NCBI RefSeq assembly: GCF_037154015.1
Contig: NZ_JBANRL010000001.1
Coordinates: forward strand, 310,001 to 374,000
Source: Altererythrobacter aquiaggeris
GTDB taxonomy: Bacteria; Pseudomonadota; Alphaproteobacteria; Sphingomonadales; Sphingomonadaceae
Reading direction: 5' to 3'
DNA length: 64,000 nucleotides
A program made the translations under genes and the position numbers. Positions 39,350 to 46,676 of this stretch are shown here, in pieces. Below the pieces are notes generated by a model. It searched no databases, had not been told where the DNA came from, and worked only from the letters and a program-made list of their open reading frames with translations. Every line of letters starts with the position of its first letter. Positions within the stretch are counted from its first letter, which is position 1.

Positions 39350-39393
39350 CCCCCGACCTCACGTTCCTGTTTCCAGGTCAGTGAGGCCGGGGG
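39350..39393. terminator. Hairpin between convergent genes
   Basis: CCCCCGACCTCAC (39350-39362) pairs with GTGAGGCCGGGGG (39381-39393), one mismatch in 13, with an inner CCTG/CAGG stem. There is no T run on either side, so it is a terminator-like or RNA-stabilising structure between convergent genes and not a classical intrinsic terminator. Confidence 0.5.
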
Positions 39394-39439
39394 CCCTATT
39401 GCTACTGTCCTTGCGGAGGAGTAGAAACCGGTCGGGTGC

Positions 39440-39664
39440 TTAGGCCTTTACGCCCGGCGGGATCGTCGCGTCCGCCTTCATATAAATGCGATTATCGTCG
39501 ATCTTCTCGATGTCGTCGATTTTGAGGAAGTGATGTGCATTGTCATCGCTGTCCGATTTGGTCAGCTTGATCGCATCATCCTTAACATGATCGACAGTGC
39601 CGATATGCTGACCCTTGCAATCGGTAACTTCCATGTGTTCCTTGATTCGTAGCTTCTCGAACAT
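39440..39664 (-). CDS. DUF2171 family protein
   Basis: A 74-residue, charged protein: IKEHMEVTDCKGQHIGTVDH, then DDAIKLTKSDS and FLKIDDIEKIDDNRIYM. This matches DUF2171, a PRC-barrel-like family often found in stress regulons. ATG 39664 follows GAGGAAA. A near-consensus EcfG promoter (GGAAC-N16-CATT, one mismatch) lies at 39726-39702 upstream. Confidence 0.83.
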   Translation of the reverse strand: MFEKLRIKEHMEVTDCKGQHIGTVDHVKDDAIKLTKSDSDDNAHHFLKIDDIEKIDDNRIYMKADATIPPGVKA

Positions 39665-39701
39665 AATTTCCTCTTTCGTTTTCAATTACCTATGCCTAAT
39701 C

Positions 39702-39726
39702 AATGGTTGGGGCGTTCAGTCGTTCC
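39702..39726 (-). promoter_or_regulatory. Near-consensus EcfG promoter before the DUF2171 gene
   Basis: Read leftward, GGAAC (39726-39722), 16 nt, then CATT (39705-39702), 37 nt before the start codon. The -10 differs from CGTT at one base, so this is weaker than the exact matches elsewhere in the window. Confidence 0.3.
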
Positions 39727-39863
39727 GCAGTTCATCGCGGATGATGCACGGCTGGTTTCGGCAACGCCGGACCCCGCAAAAAATCGCGCGTGCAATCCCC
39801 TCTTGCCCCAAATATTCTTTACTCTATGGGCTCTGGCAAACGGTTCGTACCTAAGGATTTCTC

Positions 39864-40253
39864 TTGCGCAAATGGCACCGCTGGCTGTCGGTCTTTTTCG
39901 GCATTTTCCTGTTTTTCATCGCAACGACCGGCTTGCTTAGCCAGGCCGCTGATCTGTGGCCGCAGCCTGAATTGACTGCGGCGCAGCTTGCGACGCAGGA
40001 ACCGCCAGCCGGCTTCGTATGTCCCGGGGGCTGGAACTGCCGCCCGCCAACAACCGATACCGGCATCGCATCATGGAAGGGATTTTTCCACCACATCCAT
40101 TCGGGCGAGGAGTTTGGACCTGTCGGCATCGCGATCTCGATCCTGTCAGGCGTCGCGCTGCTTTTTTTCAGCTTCAGCGGGCTGTGGATGTATGTGCGTA
40201 TGTGGTCTGCGCGCAAAACCGGCGGCGGCAATGGCGGGATGTTCTGGAAGTAG
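39864..40253 (+). CDS. PepSY-associated membrane protein
   Basis: A 129-residue protein with an N-terminal helix after RKWHRWLSVFFG and a second near residues 90-112 ending SGLWMYVRMW. The arrangement RKxHRW...HSGEEFG...SGLWMY is typical of short PepSY-TM proteins. A periplasmic loop contains two cysteines (FVCPGGWNC). It starts with TTG at 39864, supported by AAGGAT. Possibly linked to iron or redox processes in the membrane, as for the family; unproven here. Confidence 0.75.
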   Translation: MRKWHRWLSVFFGIFLFFIATTGLLSQAADLWPQPELTAAQLATQEPPAGFVCPGGWNCRPPTTDTGIASWKGFFHHIHSGEEFGPVGIAISILSGVALLFFSFSGLWMYVRMWSARKTGGGNGGMFWK

Positions 40254-40280
40254 CGCCGGGGAAGGCGCCATGCTGCCGCG

Positions 40281-40565
40281 CTACTTTTTTTCGGGTTTTT
40301 CGGGATTGGCGACCGGCTGCGTTTTCTTCGATGGCAGCTTCGGCGCGTCTTCCGCCTTCTTGTTCATCGAATCGGGTGTGTTGACCTCATATTGGTCATA
40401 GGCCTCGCCGCTGCGCCCATCGGACTGGTACTGCTGCCCGGGGGAGGCAAAATCGCCTCCGTCGCGCGCACTCAATTCTCCTCGTTCGGTACGCTGCAAA
40501 TCGCCGATGTCGATACCGTATTGCTGGCATTCGGTGCCGGGCTGGTTCAGATCATATTGCGCCAT
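40281..40565 (-). CDS. Small hydrophilic protein, likely stress-induced
   Basis: A 94-residue protein, rich in Gln, Asp and Lys and probably disordered. It begins MAQYDLNQPGTECQQYGID, and its tail is a run of Lys, Pro and Glu. No family was recognised. GGGAG lies upstream of ATG 40565, and an exact EcfG-type promoter lies at 40662-40637. Together these support a real gene. It converges with the PepSY gene. Confidence 0.55.
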   Translation of the reverse strand: MAQYDLNQPGTECQQYGIDIGDLQRTERGELSARDGGDFASPGQQYQSDGRSGEAYDQYEVNTPDSMNKKAEDAPKLPSKKTQPVANPEKPEKK

Positions 40566-40636
40566 AGCTGCACTCCCACTTGCGATTGTCGGGCAGTGAT
40601 TTGCCCGGTTAACCGGCTTCACCCTCTGTCCAATCC

Positions 40637-40662
40637 AACGGCTATGCGGGCCGATAAGTTCC
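40637..40662 (-). promoter_or_regulatory. EcfG-type promoter candidate (leftward)
   Basis: Read leftward, GGAAC (40662-40658), 17 nt, CGTT (40640-40637). It points to the small hydrophilic gene starting at 40565, 71 nt downstream. Exact consensus and correct orientation in an intergenic region are the support. Confidence 0.5.
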
Positions 40663-40758
40663 CCGTCCGCCTGTTTCACGGCGCGCGATATCGCGGGTTA
40701 AGGCCCTTATCCCCAGAACGCGTGCGGCAAATGTTTAGCCATCACCCGCAACTGCTCT

Positions 40759-40770
40759 AGGTTCGAACCT
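40759..40770. promoter_or_regulatory. 12-bp palindrome upstream of nrdB
   Basis: AGGTTCGAACCT is perfectly palindromic and lies 129 nt before the nrdB start in a 334-nt gap. It does not match the NrdR consensus. The remaining gap has AT-rich runs near 40811-40840 that could be promoter DNA but no element I can name. Confidence 0.3.
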
Positions 40771-40899
40771 CGAATCGGGGGATGCCCGCCAGATCACTGG
40801 CGCGCTGGCAATTTTTTGCAAAATTCCCATATAAAAGATTCACAAATGCAATTCAGGATGGCACTACAGATAGCTGTCCACCACTCGCGGAGATACCAG

Positions 40900-41961
40900 A
40901 TGTCGTTGCTCGAAGCCCGGAAGACCTACAAGCCCTTCGAATATCCCTGGGCTTATGACTTCTGGAAACGCCAGCAACAGATCCACTGGATGCCCGAAGA
41001 AGTTCCGCTGGGCGAAGACTGCCGCGACTGGGCGCAGAACCTCAGCGATCACGAGCGTAACCTGCTCACGCAAATCTTCCGCTTCTTCACCCAGGCCGAT
41101 ATCGAGGTGCAGGATTGCTACCACGAAAAATACGGCCGCGTGTTCAAACCCACCGAAATCAAAATGATGCTCGCCGCGTTTTCCAATATGGAAACGGTGC
41201 ACATCGCGGCCTATTCTCATCTGCTCGACACGATCGGCATGCCCGAAAGCGAATATGCCATGTTCCTCGAATATGAGGAAATGAAGGCCAAGCACGATTA
41301 TCTGCAGGAATTCGGCGTCGATACGGACGAGGATATTGCCCGCACGCTGGCGATGTTCGGCGGCTTCACCGAAGGGCTGCAACTGTTCGCCAGCTTCGCG
41401 ATGCTGATGAACTTCCCGCGCTTCAACAAGATGAAGGGCATGGGCCAGATCGTCAGCTGGAGCGTGCGCGACGAAAGCCTGCACTGCGAAGGCATCATCA
41501 AGATGTTCCATGCTTTCTGCGAGGAACGCCAGTGCCTGACCAAATCGGTCAAGGAAGACATTATGGATGCCTGTCAGAAAACTGTGCGTCTGGAAGACAA
41601 CTTCATCGATCTGGCGTTCAGCGATGGCCCCGTGCCCGGCATGACCGCGAAAGAAATCAAGAAATACATCCGCTACATCGCCGACTGGCGCCTGCAGCAG
41701 CTGGGTCTGCCCGCGATTTACATGGTGGAAGACCACCCGCTACCATGGCTCGCCCCGCTATTGAACGGTGTGGAACACGCCAACTTCTTCGAAACCCGCG
41801 CAACCGAATATTCAAAGGGCGCAACCAAGGGCAACTGGCAAGACGTCTGGTCCAGCTTCGACAACCGCAAAAAAGCAAAAGCGGGCGACGAGGCTAATGA
41901 CGAAGTGGTTGATGACGGACCGGGCCTGTTTGAGGATAGCGGGACGGTGGCTGCGGAGTAG
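40900..41961 (+). CDS. nrdB: Ribonucleoside-diphosphate reductase, class I beta subunit
   Basis: The 353-residue radical-generating partner of NrdA. The di-iron ligands can be placed by spacing against E. coli R2: Asp67, Glu98 and His101 in SNMETVHIAAY, with the radical tyrosine Tyr105 four residues after the histidine, and the second pair in SVRDESLHCEG. The C-terminal tail is acidic (GDEANDEVVDDGPGLFEDSG), fitting the peptide that docks on NrdA. Presence of the tyrosine excludes the tyrosine-less class Ic. GGAGA precedes ATG 40900. Confidence 0.95.
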   Translation: MSLLEARKTYKPFEYPWAYDFWKRQQQIHWMPEEVPLGEDCRDWAQNLSDHERNLLTQIFRFFTQADIEVQDCYHEKYGRVFKPTEIKMMLAAFSNMETVHIAAYSHLLDTIGMPESEYAMFLEYEEMKAKHDYLQEFGVDTDEDIARTLAMFGGFTEGLQLFASFAMLMNFPRFNKMKGMGQIVSWSVRDESLHCEGIIKMFHAFCEERQCLTKSVKEDIMDACQKTVRLEDNFIDLAFSDGPVPGMTAKEIKKYIRYIADWRLQQLGLPAIYMVEDHPLPWLAPLLNGVEHANFFETRATEYSKGATKGNWQDVWSSFDNRKKAKAGDEANDEVVDDGPGLFEDSGTVAAE

Positions 41962-41964
41962 TTC

Positions 41965-42016
41965 TTGACGAGAACGAAGTAAGAACATAGCAATGCGATC
42001 AGAGGGAGTATCGCAT
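41965..42016 (+). promoter_or_regulatory. Restriction-modification promoter region with LexA-like box and start-codon hairpin
   Basis: TTGACG (41965-41970) and TAGCAA (41988-41993), 17 nt apart, form a possible promoter. In the spacer GAAC-N7-GAAC (41972-41986) matches the alphaproteobacterial SOS box. ATGCGAT (41993-41999) and ATCGCAT (42010-42016) then form a perfect 7-bp hairpin with the ribosome binding sequence GAGGGAG in its loop and the first bases of the start codon in its stem. Confidence 0.5.
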
Positions 42017-42977
42017 GCATTCGATTGAATTTTGTGCTGGCGCTGGCGGACAGGCGCTCGGTCTTGAACAGGCCGGGTTCCGTCATGAGGCTTTGGTCGA
42101 GATCGAGCCTGAATTTGCGAAAACTCTGAGGCTAAACCGTCCAGAATGGGATGTACGCGCAACGGACATGGCCGAATTTGATGGCCGTCCTTTCAAAGGC
42201 GTTGAACTTTTAACAGCGGGCTTGCCTTGCCCCCCTTTCTCGGTTGCCGGGAAGCAACTTGGTGAGAAAGACGAACGCAACCTCTTCCCTGCCGCGCTGC
42301 GACTAATTGATGAAATTAGGCCGAAGGCGGTAATGATCGAGAATGTGCGTGGCTTTCTCTCGGCAGTTTTTGAGGACTACAGAAAACAACTCCGCACCCA
42401 ACTCTCTAAGCTTGGATATAAAACGGAATGGAGATTGCTCAATGCGTCAGATTTTGGCGTGTCGCAGCTACGTCCACGGGTTGTCATTGTAGCGATCCGA
42501 AATGACTTGGTTGATGCCTTTGAATGGCCTGAGGTCCAGCCGCACAATCCACCTTCGGTCGGGCAGCTTCTTCACGACCTTATGAAAGAGGATGGCTGGC
42601 GCGGAGCGGATAAGTGGGCAGCACAGGCCAGCGATATCGCGCCAACCCTTGTTGGTGGTTCCAAAAAACATGGTGGACCTGACCTTGGGCCGACCCGAGC
42701 ACGCAAGGCATGGGCATCGCTGGGTGTTGAAGGCAAGAGTTTGGCCAATGCTCCGCCTGAACGCGATTTCGTAGGGATGCCGCGACTGACTCTTCGAATG
42801 GCTGCACGGGTCCAGGGGTTTCCGGACGATTGGCAGTTCTCGGGCGGTAAGACTGTGAGCTATCGACAAATCGGCAATGCATTTCCGCCACCAGTTGCAA
42901 GGGCTGTTGCCAAGAATTTACGGATAGCTCTTGGCGTCAACCGAACAATTTCTGCCGCTAATTTTAAAGCCGCATGA
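42015..42977 (+). CDS. DNA (cytosine-5) methyltransferase of a type II R-M system
   Basis: A 320-residue C5 methyltransferase. Motif I is FCAGAGGQALGLE, motif IV has catalytic Cys72 in GLPCPPFS, motif VI is IENVRG, motif VIII QLRPRVVIV, and motif X YRQIGNAFPPPVA. The target-recognition part between VIII and X is short. It overlaps the endonuclease start by 4 nt. Base composition is lower in G+C than its neighbours (a sampled 60-nt line is 45%, against 63% in argB), fitting recent acquisition. It should protect the host from its partner. Confidence 0.93.
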   Translation: MHSIEFCAGAGGQALGLEQAGFRHEALVEIEPEFAKTLRLNRPEWDVRATDMAEFDGRPFKGVELLTAGLPCPPFSVAGKQLGEKDERNLFPAALRLIDEIRPKAVMIENVRGFLSAVFEDYRKQLRTQLSKLGYKTEWRLLNASDFGVSQLRPRVVIVAIRNDLVDAFEWPEVQPHNPPSVGQLLHDLMKEDGWRGADKWAAQASDIAPTLVGGSKKHGGPDLGPTRARKAWASLGVEGKSLANAPPERDFVGMPRLTLRMAARVQGFPDDWQFSGGKTVSYRQIGNAFPPPVARAVAKNLRIALGVNRTISAANFKAA

Positions 42978-43867
42978 CCCATTTGGGAGGCATTCAGCGG
43001 TTTCCCGTCGCGGCTGAACATCAAGACTTTGATCATCTACAAAAGTTAGAGTCAGACTTGTTGGAGGCTGTGGGCGGATGGCAGGCTTTTGAAGAAAAGC
43101 TGCGCGGATTTTTCAGGTCAGCAATTGATGAGGTGATTGATACGGCCCGTACCGGACGATTCTTTTTCTCGGATCTGGAAAAGACGGAGAAGACTTATCT
43201 GGGTACCAAATTTGAGATCATTCTCCGCGATTGGTTGGGCGTTCCGAAAGGAGTAAAGCTTGATCTGCTGATCGGCGGTGAGGAAGTCGATGTAAAAACG
43301 TCTACATCCGCTGCGAGAGGCGGTTGGATGATTCCACCAGAGGCATTTGAGCAATTATGCATTCTAATCAAAGTGAACGAGCTCAAAGCACGATGTGATT
43401 TTGGCCTTGTCCGCGCGCGATCTGATTATCTGCGGAGCAGTAGTAACCGGGACTCGAAGACTGGGTTGTCGGCTTCCGGAATGGCAAATATTTGGTGGAT
43501 GGCTAAAGATTTTGGATACACGCCGAACTTTTGGAGTTTGACAACTGCAGACGACCGTACAGCTATTATGACGGGCGGCGGTAAGCGTCGGCTCGCGACA
43601 CTGTTTGAAAGGTTCCAAGGCGTAGGGATCTCTCGCATCCAGATTGAAGCAGTGGCCTCGCAGGACGACTTCATGAAACGTCTTCGGAAGAATGGGGGCG
43701 CTCGTGATCTTCTCTCTCCGAAAAATATCGCGGTTCTTTATTCTGAGATAGATGCGCCCGTGATGAGAGAATTGGGCATCGCCTTTGGATCGCGTGAATT
43801 TGTTTCTTATCAGGCGAAAACGTCAGCTGAAATTGCTCTCCTGAAAAGTGCGGGCCATTTGGATTAG
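42974..43867 (+). CDS. NaeI-family type II restriction endonuclease
   Basis: A 297-residue protein. RTGRFFFSDLEKTEKTYLGT and GGWMIPPEAFEQL match the NaeI endonuclease domain. The active-site set Glu81, Asp97, Asp106, Lys108 (in KFEIILRDWLG, KLDLLIG and EVDVKTS) has spacings 16, 9 and 2, the same as NaeI Glu70, Asp86, Asp95, Lys97 as I recall them. The C-terminal part from about 170 would be the CAP-like second DNA-binding domain. If specificity is kept, the site is GCCGGC. It overlaps the next, convergent gene by 4 nt. Confidence 0.82.
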   Translation: MTHLGGIQRFPVAAEHQDFDHLQKLESDLLEAVGGWQAFEEKLRGFFRSAIDEVIDTARTGRFFFSDLEKTEKTYLGTKFEIILRDWLGVPKGVKLDLLIGGEEVDVKTSTSAARGGWMIPPEAFEQLCILIKVNELKARCDFGLVRARSDYLRSSSNRDSKTGLSASGMANIWWMAKDFGYTPNFWSLTTADDRTAIMTGGGKRRLATLFERFQGVGISRIQIEAVASQDDFMKRLRKNGGARDLLSPKNIAVLYSEIDAPVMRELGIAFGSREFVSYQAKTSAEIALLKSAGHLD

Positions 43868-44448
43868 CCACACCAAGCAATACGCTTCCCGCCCCATTCC
43901 TCGGCCAAACCTTCATCCACCAGCACATCACCAACACTTACGCCGCCGCGTTCGGCCACTCTTAGCAGCCGGTCGTAGCGGTCGCGGTTGGGGGTGCCGG
44001 GTGGGCGGGTGAGGGTGAAGCTACCTTCATTGAGCAGCGCCTGCATCCGGTCCGTCGCCTGATCGCCGAGTGATTTCTCGCGGTCGCAGCCAGCATTGCC
44101 CACTTCGGGCGTGTCGATATCGGCGATCCTAATCTTCTCGCCGCGGTACCAAATCGTGTCGCCGTCCACAATGCAGTTGCTCCGCGATCCGAAAGCGCAT
44201 TTGCTGAACTTTGCGGTGACCACTGTGCCGCCGTTCTCACTGCTTGCAATTGGTTCGCTTGCCTCGCCCGGCGGACCCGCACCCCACATAAAAACTGCAG
44301 TGAACACGCCAAGCGGCAATGCAGCGAAGAGCAGCATATTTAGAGGGGTGAGCCAGCCTATGTCCTCCTGCTTACCGGCGTGGCCATAGGCCGCTGACCC
44401 GGTCCATTTGGAGCGCGCTTGCCGGCGAAAAGGAACGATCTTGCCCAT
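43864..44448 (-). CDS. Membrane-anchored thermonuclease (SNase-like), copy 1
   Basis: A 194-residue protein with a basic N-terminus, one membrane segment at about residues 32-55, and a staphylococcal-nuclease domain. VDGDTIWYRGEKIRIADIDT followed by PEV carries the equivalents of SNase Asp21, Arg35, Asp40 and Glu43, and NRDRYDRLLRV the Arg87 region. Cysteines flank the domain (KCAFGSRSNC, GCDREK, IAWCG). The catalytic domain would face the periplasm. It meets the endonuclease tail to tail and has a close paralogue 0.5 kb upstream. Confidence 0.86.
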   Translation of the reverse strand: MGKIVPFRRQARSKWTGSAAYGHAGKQEDIGWLTPLNMLLFAALPLGVFTAVFMWGAGPPGEASEPIASSENGGTVVTAKFSKCAFGSRSNCIVDGDTIWYRGEKIRIADIDTPEVGNAGCDREKSLGDQATDRMQALLNEGSFTLTRPPGTPNRDRYDRLLRVAERGGVSVGDVLVDEGLAEEWGGKRIAWCG

Positions 44449-44576
44449 TGCGGCAGATTACCGCAGCTATGGTTTGCACTTCGTAAATGGGTGGGCGCTT
44501 GGTTCGGGCGCGAGTTAGTGGGGCAGCGCCAAGGTTCCGGGTGCTTGATTGTTGGTGTCTAACGTGAGGTGATGAG

Positions 44577-44803
44577 TTTTTGTTTTTTGTCCCTTCGGGA
44601 CGCCTCAAGCGCCGGGCGCGGCCCATCCGGGCCGCTTGGCTACGCGCCAAAAAGGCGCGGCGGCCAGTCGGCCTATGATTGCCGTGACCACGGTTCGGGT
44701 GTTAGCCGGATAGCTTGGAATGCTCGGTTTCTGACCAAGAAACCGAAAGGCCGACCGGCCGCCCGAGCTTATGCGAGGTAGGCAAGGGATGCGGATGCAT
44801 CCC
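44577..44803. repeat. Chain of perfect hairpins, probable dispersed intergenic element
   Basis: After a T-rich stretch (44577-44588) come successive perfect stem-loops: GTCCC/GGGAC (44589-44601), GCGGCCC/GGGCCGC (44618-44635), CGCGCC/GGCGCG (44643-44659), CGGTTTCT/AGAAACCG (44725-44745) and GGGATGC/GCATCCC (44786-44803). The gap between the two nuclease genes (44449-44927) holds nothing else I can name. A 70-codon frame crosses the element but looks incidental. It may be a structured RNA or a mobile intergenic repeat. Confidence 0.5.
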
Positions 44804-44927
44804 GCCCGCCGCTTGAGGGCCTAAACAAAAACCCCAACATCCGGCCCAACTCACCCGCGCTATCATTCACGCGCCCCTTGCAACCCGCGCCATACCTCAA
44901 GACCAGTCACTTTGAGCCGCACCCGAT

Positions 44928-45533
44928 CTACCTGCACCAGTAAATCCGCTCGCCGCCCCACACTTCGGCCAATCCTTCCGCCACCAGCGTATCGCCCACG
45001 CTAACGCCGCCGCGCTGGGCCACTCTTAACAATCTTTCATAGCGGTCGCGGTTGGGAGTTCCGGCGGGGCGGGTTAGCGTAAAATCACCTTCGTTGAGCA
45101 GCGCCTGCATCCGGTCGGTTGCGCGGTCGCCCATTTCTTTCTCGCGCGCACAGCCGGGTTTGCTTACCTCCGGCGTGTCGATATCGGCGATGCGGATCTT
45201 CTCTCCGCGATACCGGATCGTGTCGCCATCGATGATGCAATTGTCGCGCGCTCGGGCCGAACAGCGATGAAACTGTGCATCAACCAGGACCGTATCGTCC
45301 GCCGCGGCAAATCCGCCATCCGCCCCGCTCCGCCCGAAATTGAGCAGCGCAACTCCCAACAGAACTGCCCCAAGGAAAAACGGCAGGCCCAGAAACAGCG
45401 CGCTTCTGCGCGGCGACTTGCGACCATAATTGAACTTGGGCTGTTTGATCCGGGCGTATTTGCGCGGTGCCGGCCGGGCCCGCTTATCTGTCCGGCGCTT
45501 TTTTCGTACGTCGTATTTGTCGTTCCAGGCCAT
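44928..45533 (-). CDS. Membrane-anchored thermonuclease (SNase-like), copy 2
   Basis: A 201-residue paralogue of the nuclease 0.5 kb downstream. It has a very basic N-terminal 45 residues (RKKRRTDKRARPAPRKY), one membrane segment at about 45-65, and the nuclease core IDGDTIRYRGEKIRIADIDT followed by PEV and NRDRYERLLRV. The two catalytic domains are close to identical while the N-terminal halves differ, as expected if the anchor diverged after duplication. Confidence 0.86.
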   Translation of the reverse strand: MAWNDKYDVRKKRRTDKRARPAPRKYARIKQPKFNYGRKSPRRSALFLGLPFFLGAVLLGVALLNFGRSGADGGFAAADDTVLVDAQFHRCSARARDNCIIDGDTIRYRGEKIRIADIDTPEVSKPGCAREKEMGDRATDRMQALLNEGDFTLTRPAGTPNRDRYERLLRVAQRGGVSVGDTLVAEGLAEVWGGERIYWCR

Positions 45534-45702
45534 GGATTTGTGTAGCGAATTGTCCGCGCGCGTTCAAACGCCCCGTGGCAAAATATTGCTGCGCGGCAAC
45601 ATGGCGTTTTGCCATAACGCACCGGTGCCCGAATTGGGGGGGCATTGCGGCTGCGACCGAATTTTGCGACTGTGCGGTCGGGGCGCGTGGACGGGGGACA
45701 GG

Positions 45703-46608
45703 ATGATGGAAAACGCAAATGGCCGGGCGCGATCGGTCGAACAGTTTATTGCGCTGCAAGGCCGGATGGCGCCTCCGGTCGGCGAGGAAACGGGCTACAA
45801 ACCCTACGCCCCGCAGCCGGGCGATGTGTTCATCACCAGCTGGGCGAAAAGCGGCACCACGCTGATGCAGCAGATGTTCCACCAGCTCCGCACCGCCGAT
45901 CGCGGCGGCGACATGGATTTTGACGATATCAGCCGGGTGTTGCCGTGGAATGATACGGCGGAAATGCTCGGCTTCGATATGACCGCGCCGCAGCCCGCCA
46001 TGCCGCGCGGTTTCAAATCGCACAGACATTACGAAGGGCTGCCGGCAGGGATGCGCTACATCGTATCGCTGCGCGAGCCGAAGGACACGTTTGTCTCGTT
46101 CTACCGCTTCATGAACGGCTGGCATATCGAAGACGGCGCGATACCGATGGCTGAATTCCTGCCGATATGGATGAGCGGCGGGCCCGGCGGGGTCGATTAT
46201 TTCACCCATTTGCTCAGCTGGTGGAACAGGCGGAATCAAACCGATACGCTGCTGACAACTTACCGCGCGGTGGTGCAGGACCGGCCTGCCGCGATCCGCG
46301 GTATGGCGCAGTTTCTTGGTCTGGAAGTCACCAGCGAGGCGCTGGCAATGATCGAACAGCGCACCAGCCGCGAATTCATGTTCGAACATAAGGACCGCTT
46401 CGACGATGCGATGGTATGCGCTATGATGGAAAGGCGGGTGGGCATCCCTGCCGCCAGCGATTCCACCAAAGTGCAAGCGCAGGGCAGCGATCCGGAAATG
46501 ATCCCCGCACAAGTGGCCGACGCAATCGACGCGATGTGGGCGCAGCGGATCGCGCCGGTTACAGGTCACACCGGTTTTGCAGCGCTCGAGGCGGAACTGG
46601 CGGACTAA
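45703..46608 (+). CDS. Sulfotransferase family protein
   Basis: A 301-residue PAPS-dependent sulfotransferase. The 5'-phosphosulfate loop is [12 protein letters not shown] (about 47-58), and the 3'-phosphate region is in [18 protein letters not shown]. It would transfer sulfate to an alcohol, amine or lipid in the cytoplasm; the acceptor is unknown. Two adjacent ATGs (45703, 45706) follow GGGGGACAGG. The frame is open further upstream, but that sequence overlaps the divergent nuclease and is not conserved-looking. Confidence 0.85.
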   Translation: MMENANGRARSVEQFIALQGRMAPPVGEETGYKPYAPQPGDVFITSWAKSGTTLMQQMFHQLRTADRGGDMDFDDISRVLPWNDTAEMLGFDMTAPQPAMPRGFKSHRHYEGLPAGMRYIVSLREPKDTFVSFYRFMNGWHIEDGAIPMAEFLPIWMSGGPGGVDYFTHLLSWWNRRNQTDTLLTTYRAVVQDRPAAIRGMAQFLGLEVTSEALAMIEQRTSREFMFEHKDRFDDAMVCAMMERRVGIPAASDSTKVQAQGSDPEMIPAQVADAIDAMWAQRIAPVTGHTGFAALEAELAD

Positions 46609-46676
46609 CGTCACGCTTCCCTGACAGGCGAGGGCGCGCTAGTTGCGGCACCGCACAACAAATGAGGAACCGCGCA

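Noticed and set aside
39342-39365. GGTCGGGGGTTCGAAT on the minus strand looks like the T arm of a tRNA, suggesting a tRNA remnant or attachment site
   Set aside because: The bases after the apparent T loop do not pair with those before it, and no other cloverleaf part is present. The stretch is better explained as one arm of the 13-bp hairpin between convergent genes.
44569-44781. A 70-codon plus-strand ORF across the hairpin chain
   Set aside because: Its sequence is dictated by the inverted repeats, is very Arg/Gly-rich, and has no good ribosome binding site. I treat it as part of the element.
45430-45702. N-terminal extension of the sulfotransferase by 91 codons
   Set aside because: The segment overlaps the divergent nuclease gene, is Arg/Cys-rich, and lacks sulfotransferase features. 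ATG 45703 has a ribosome binding site.
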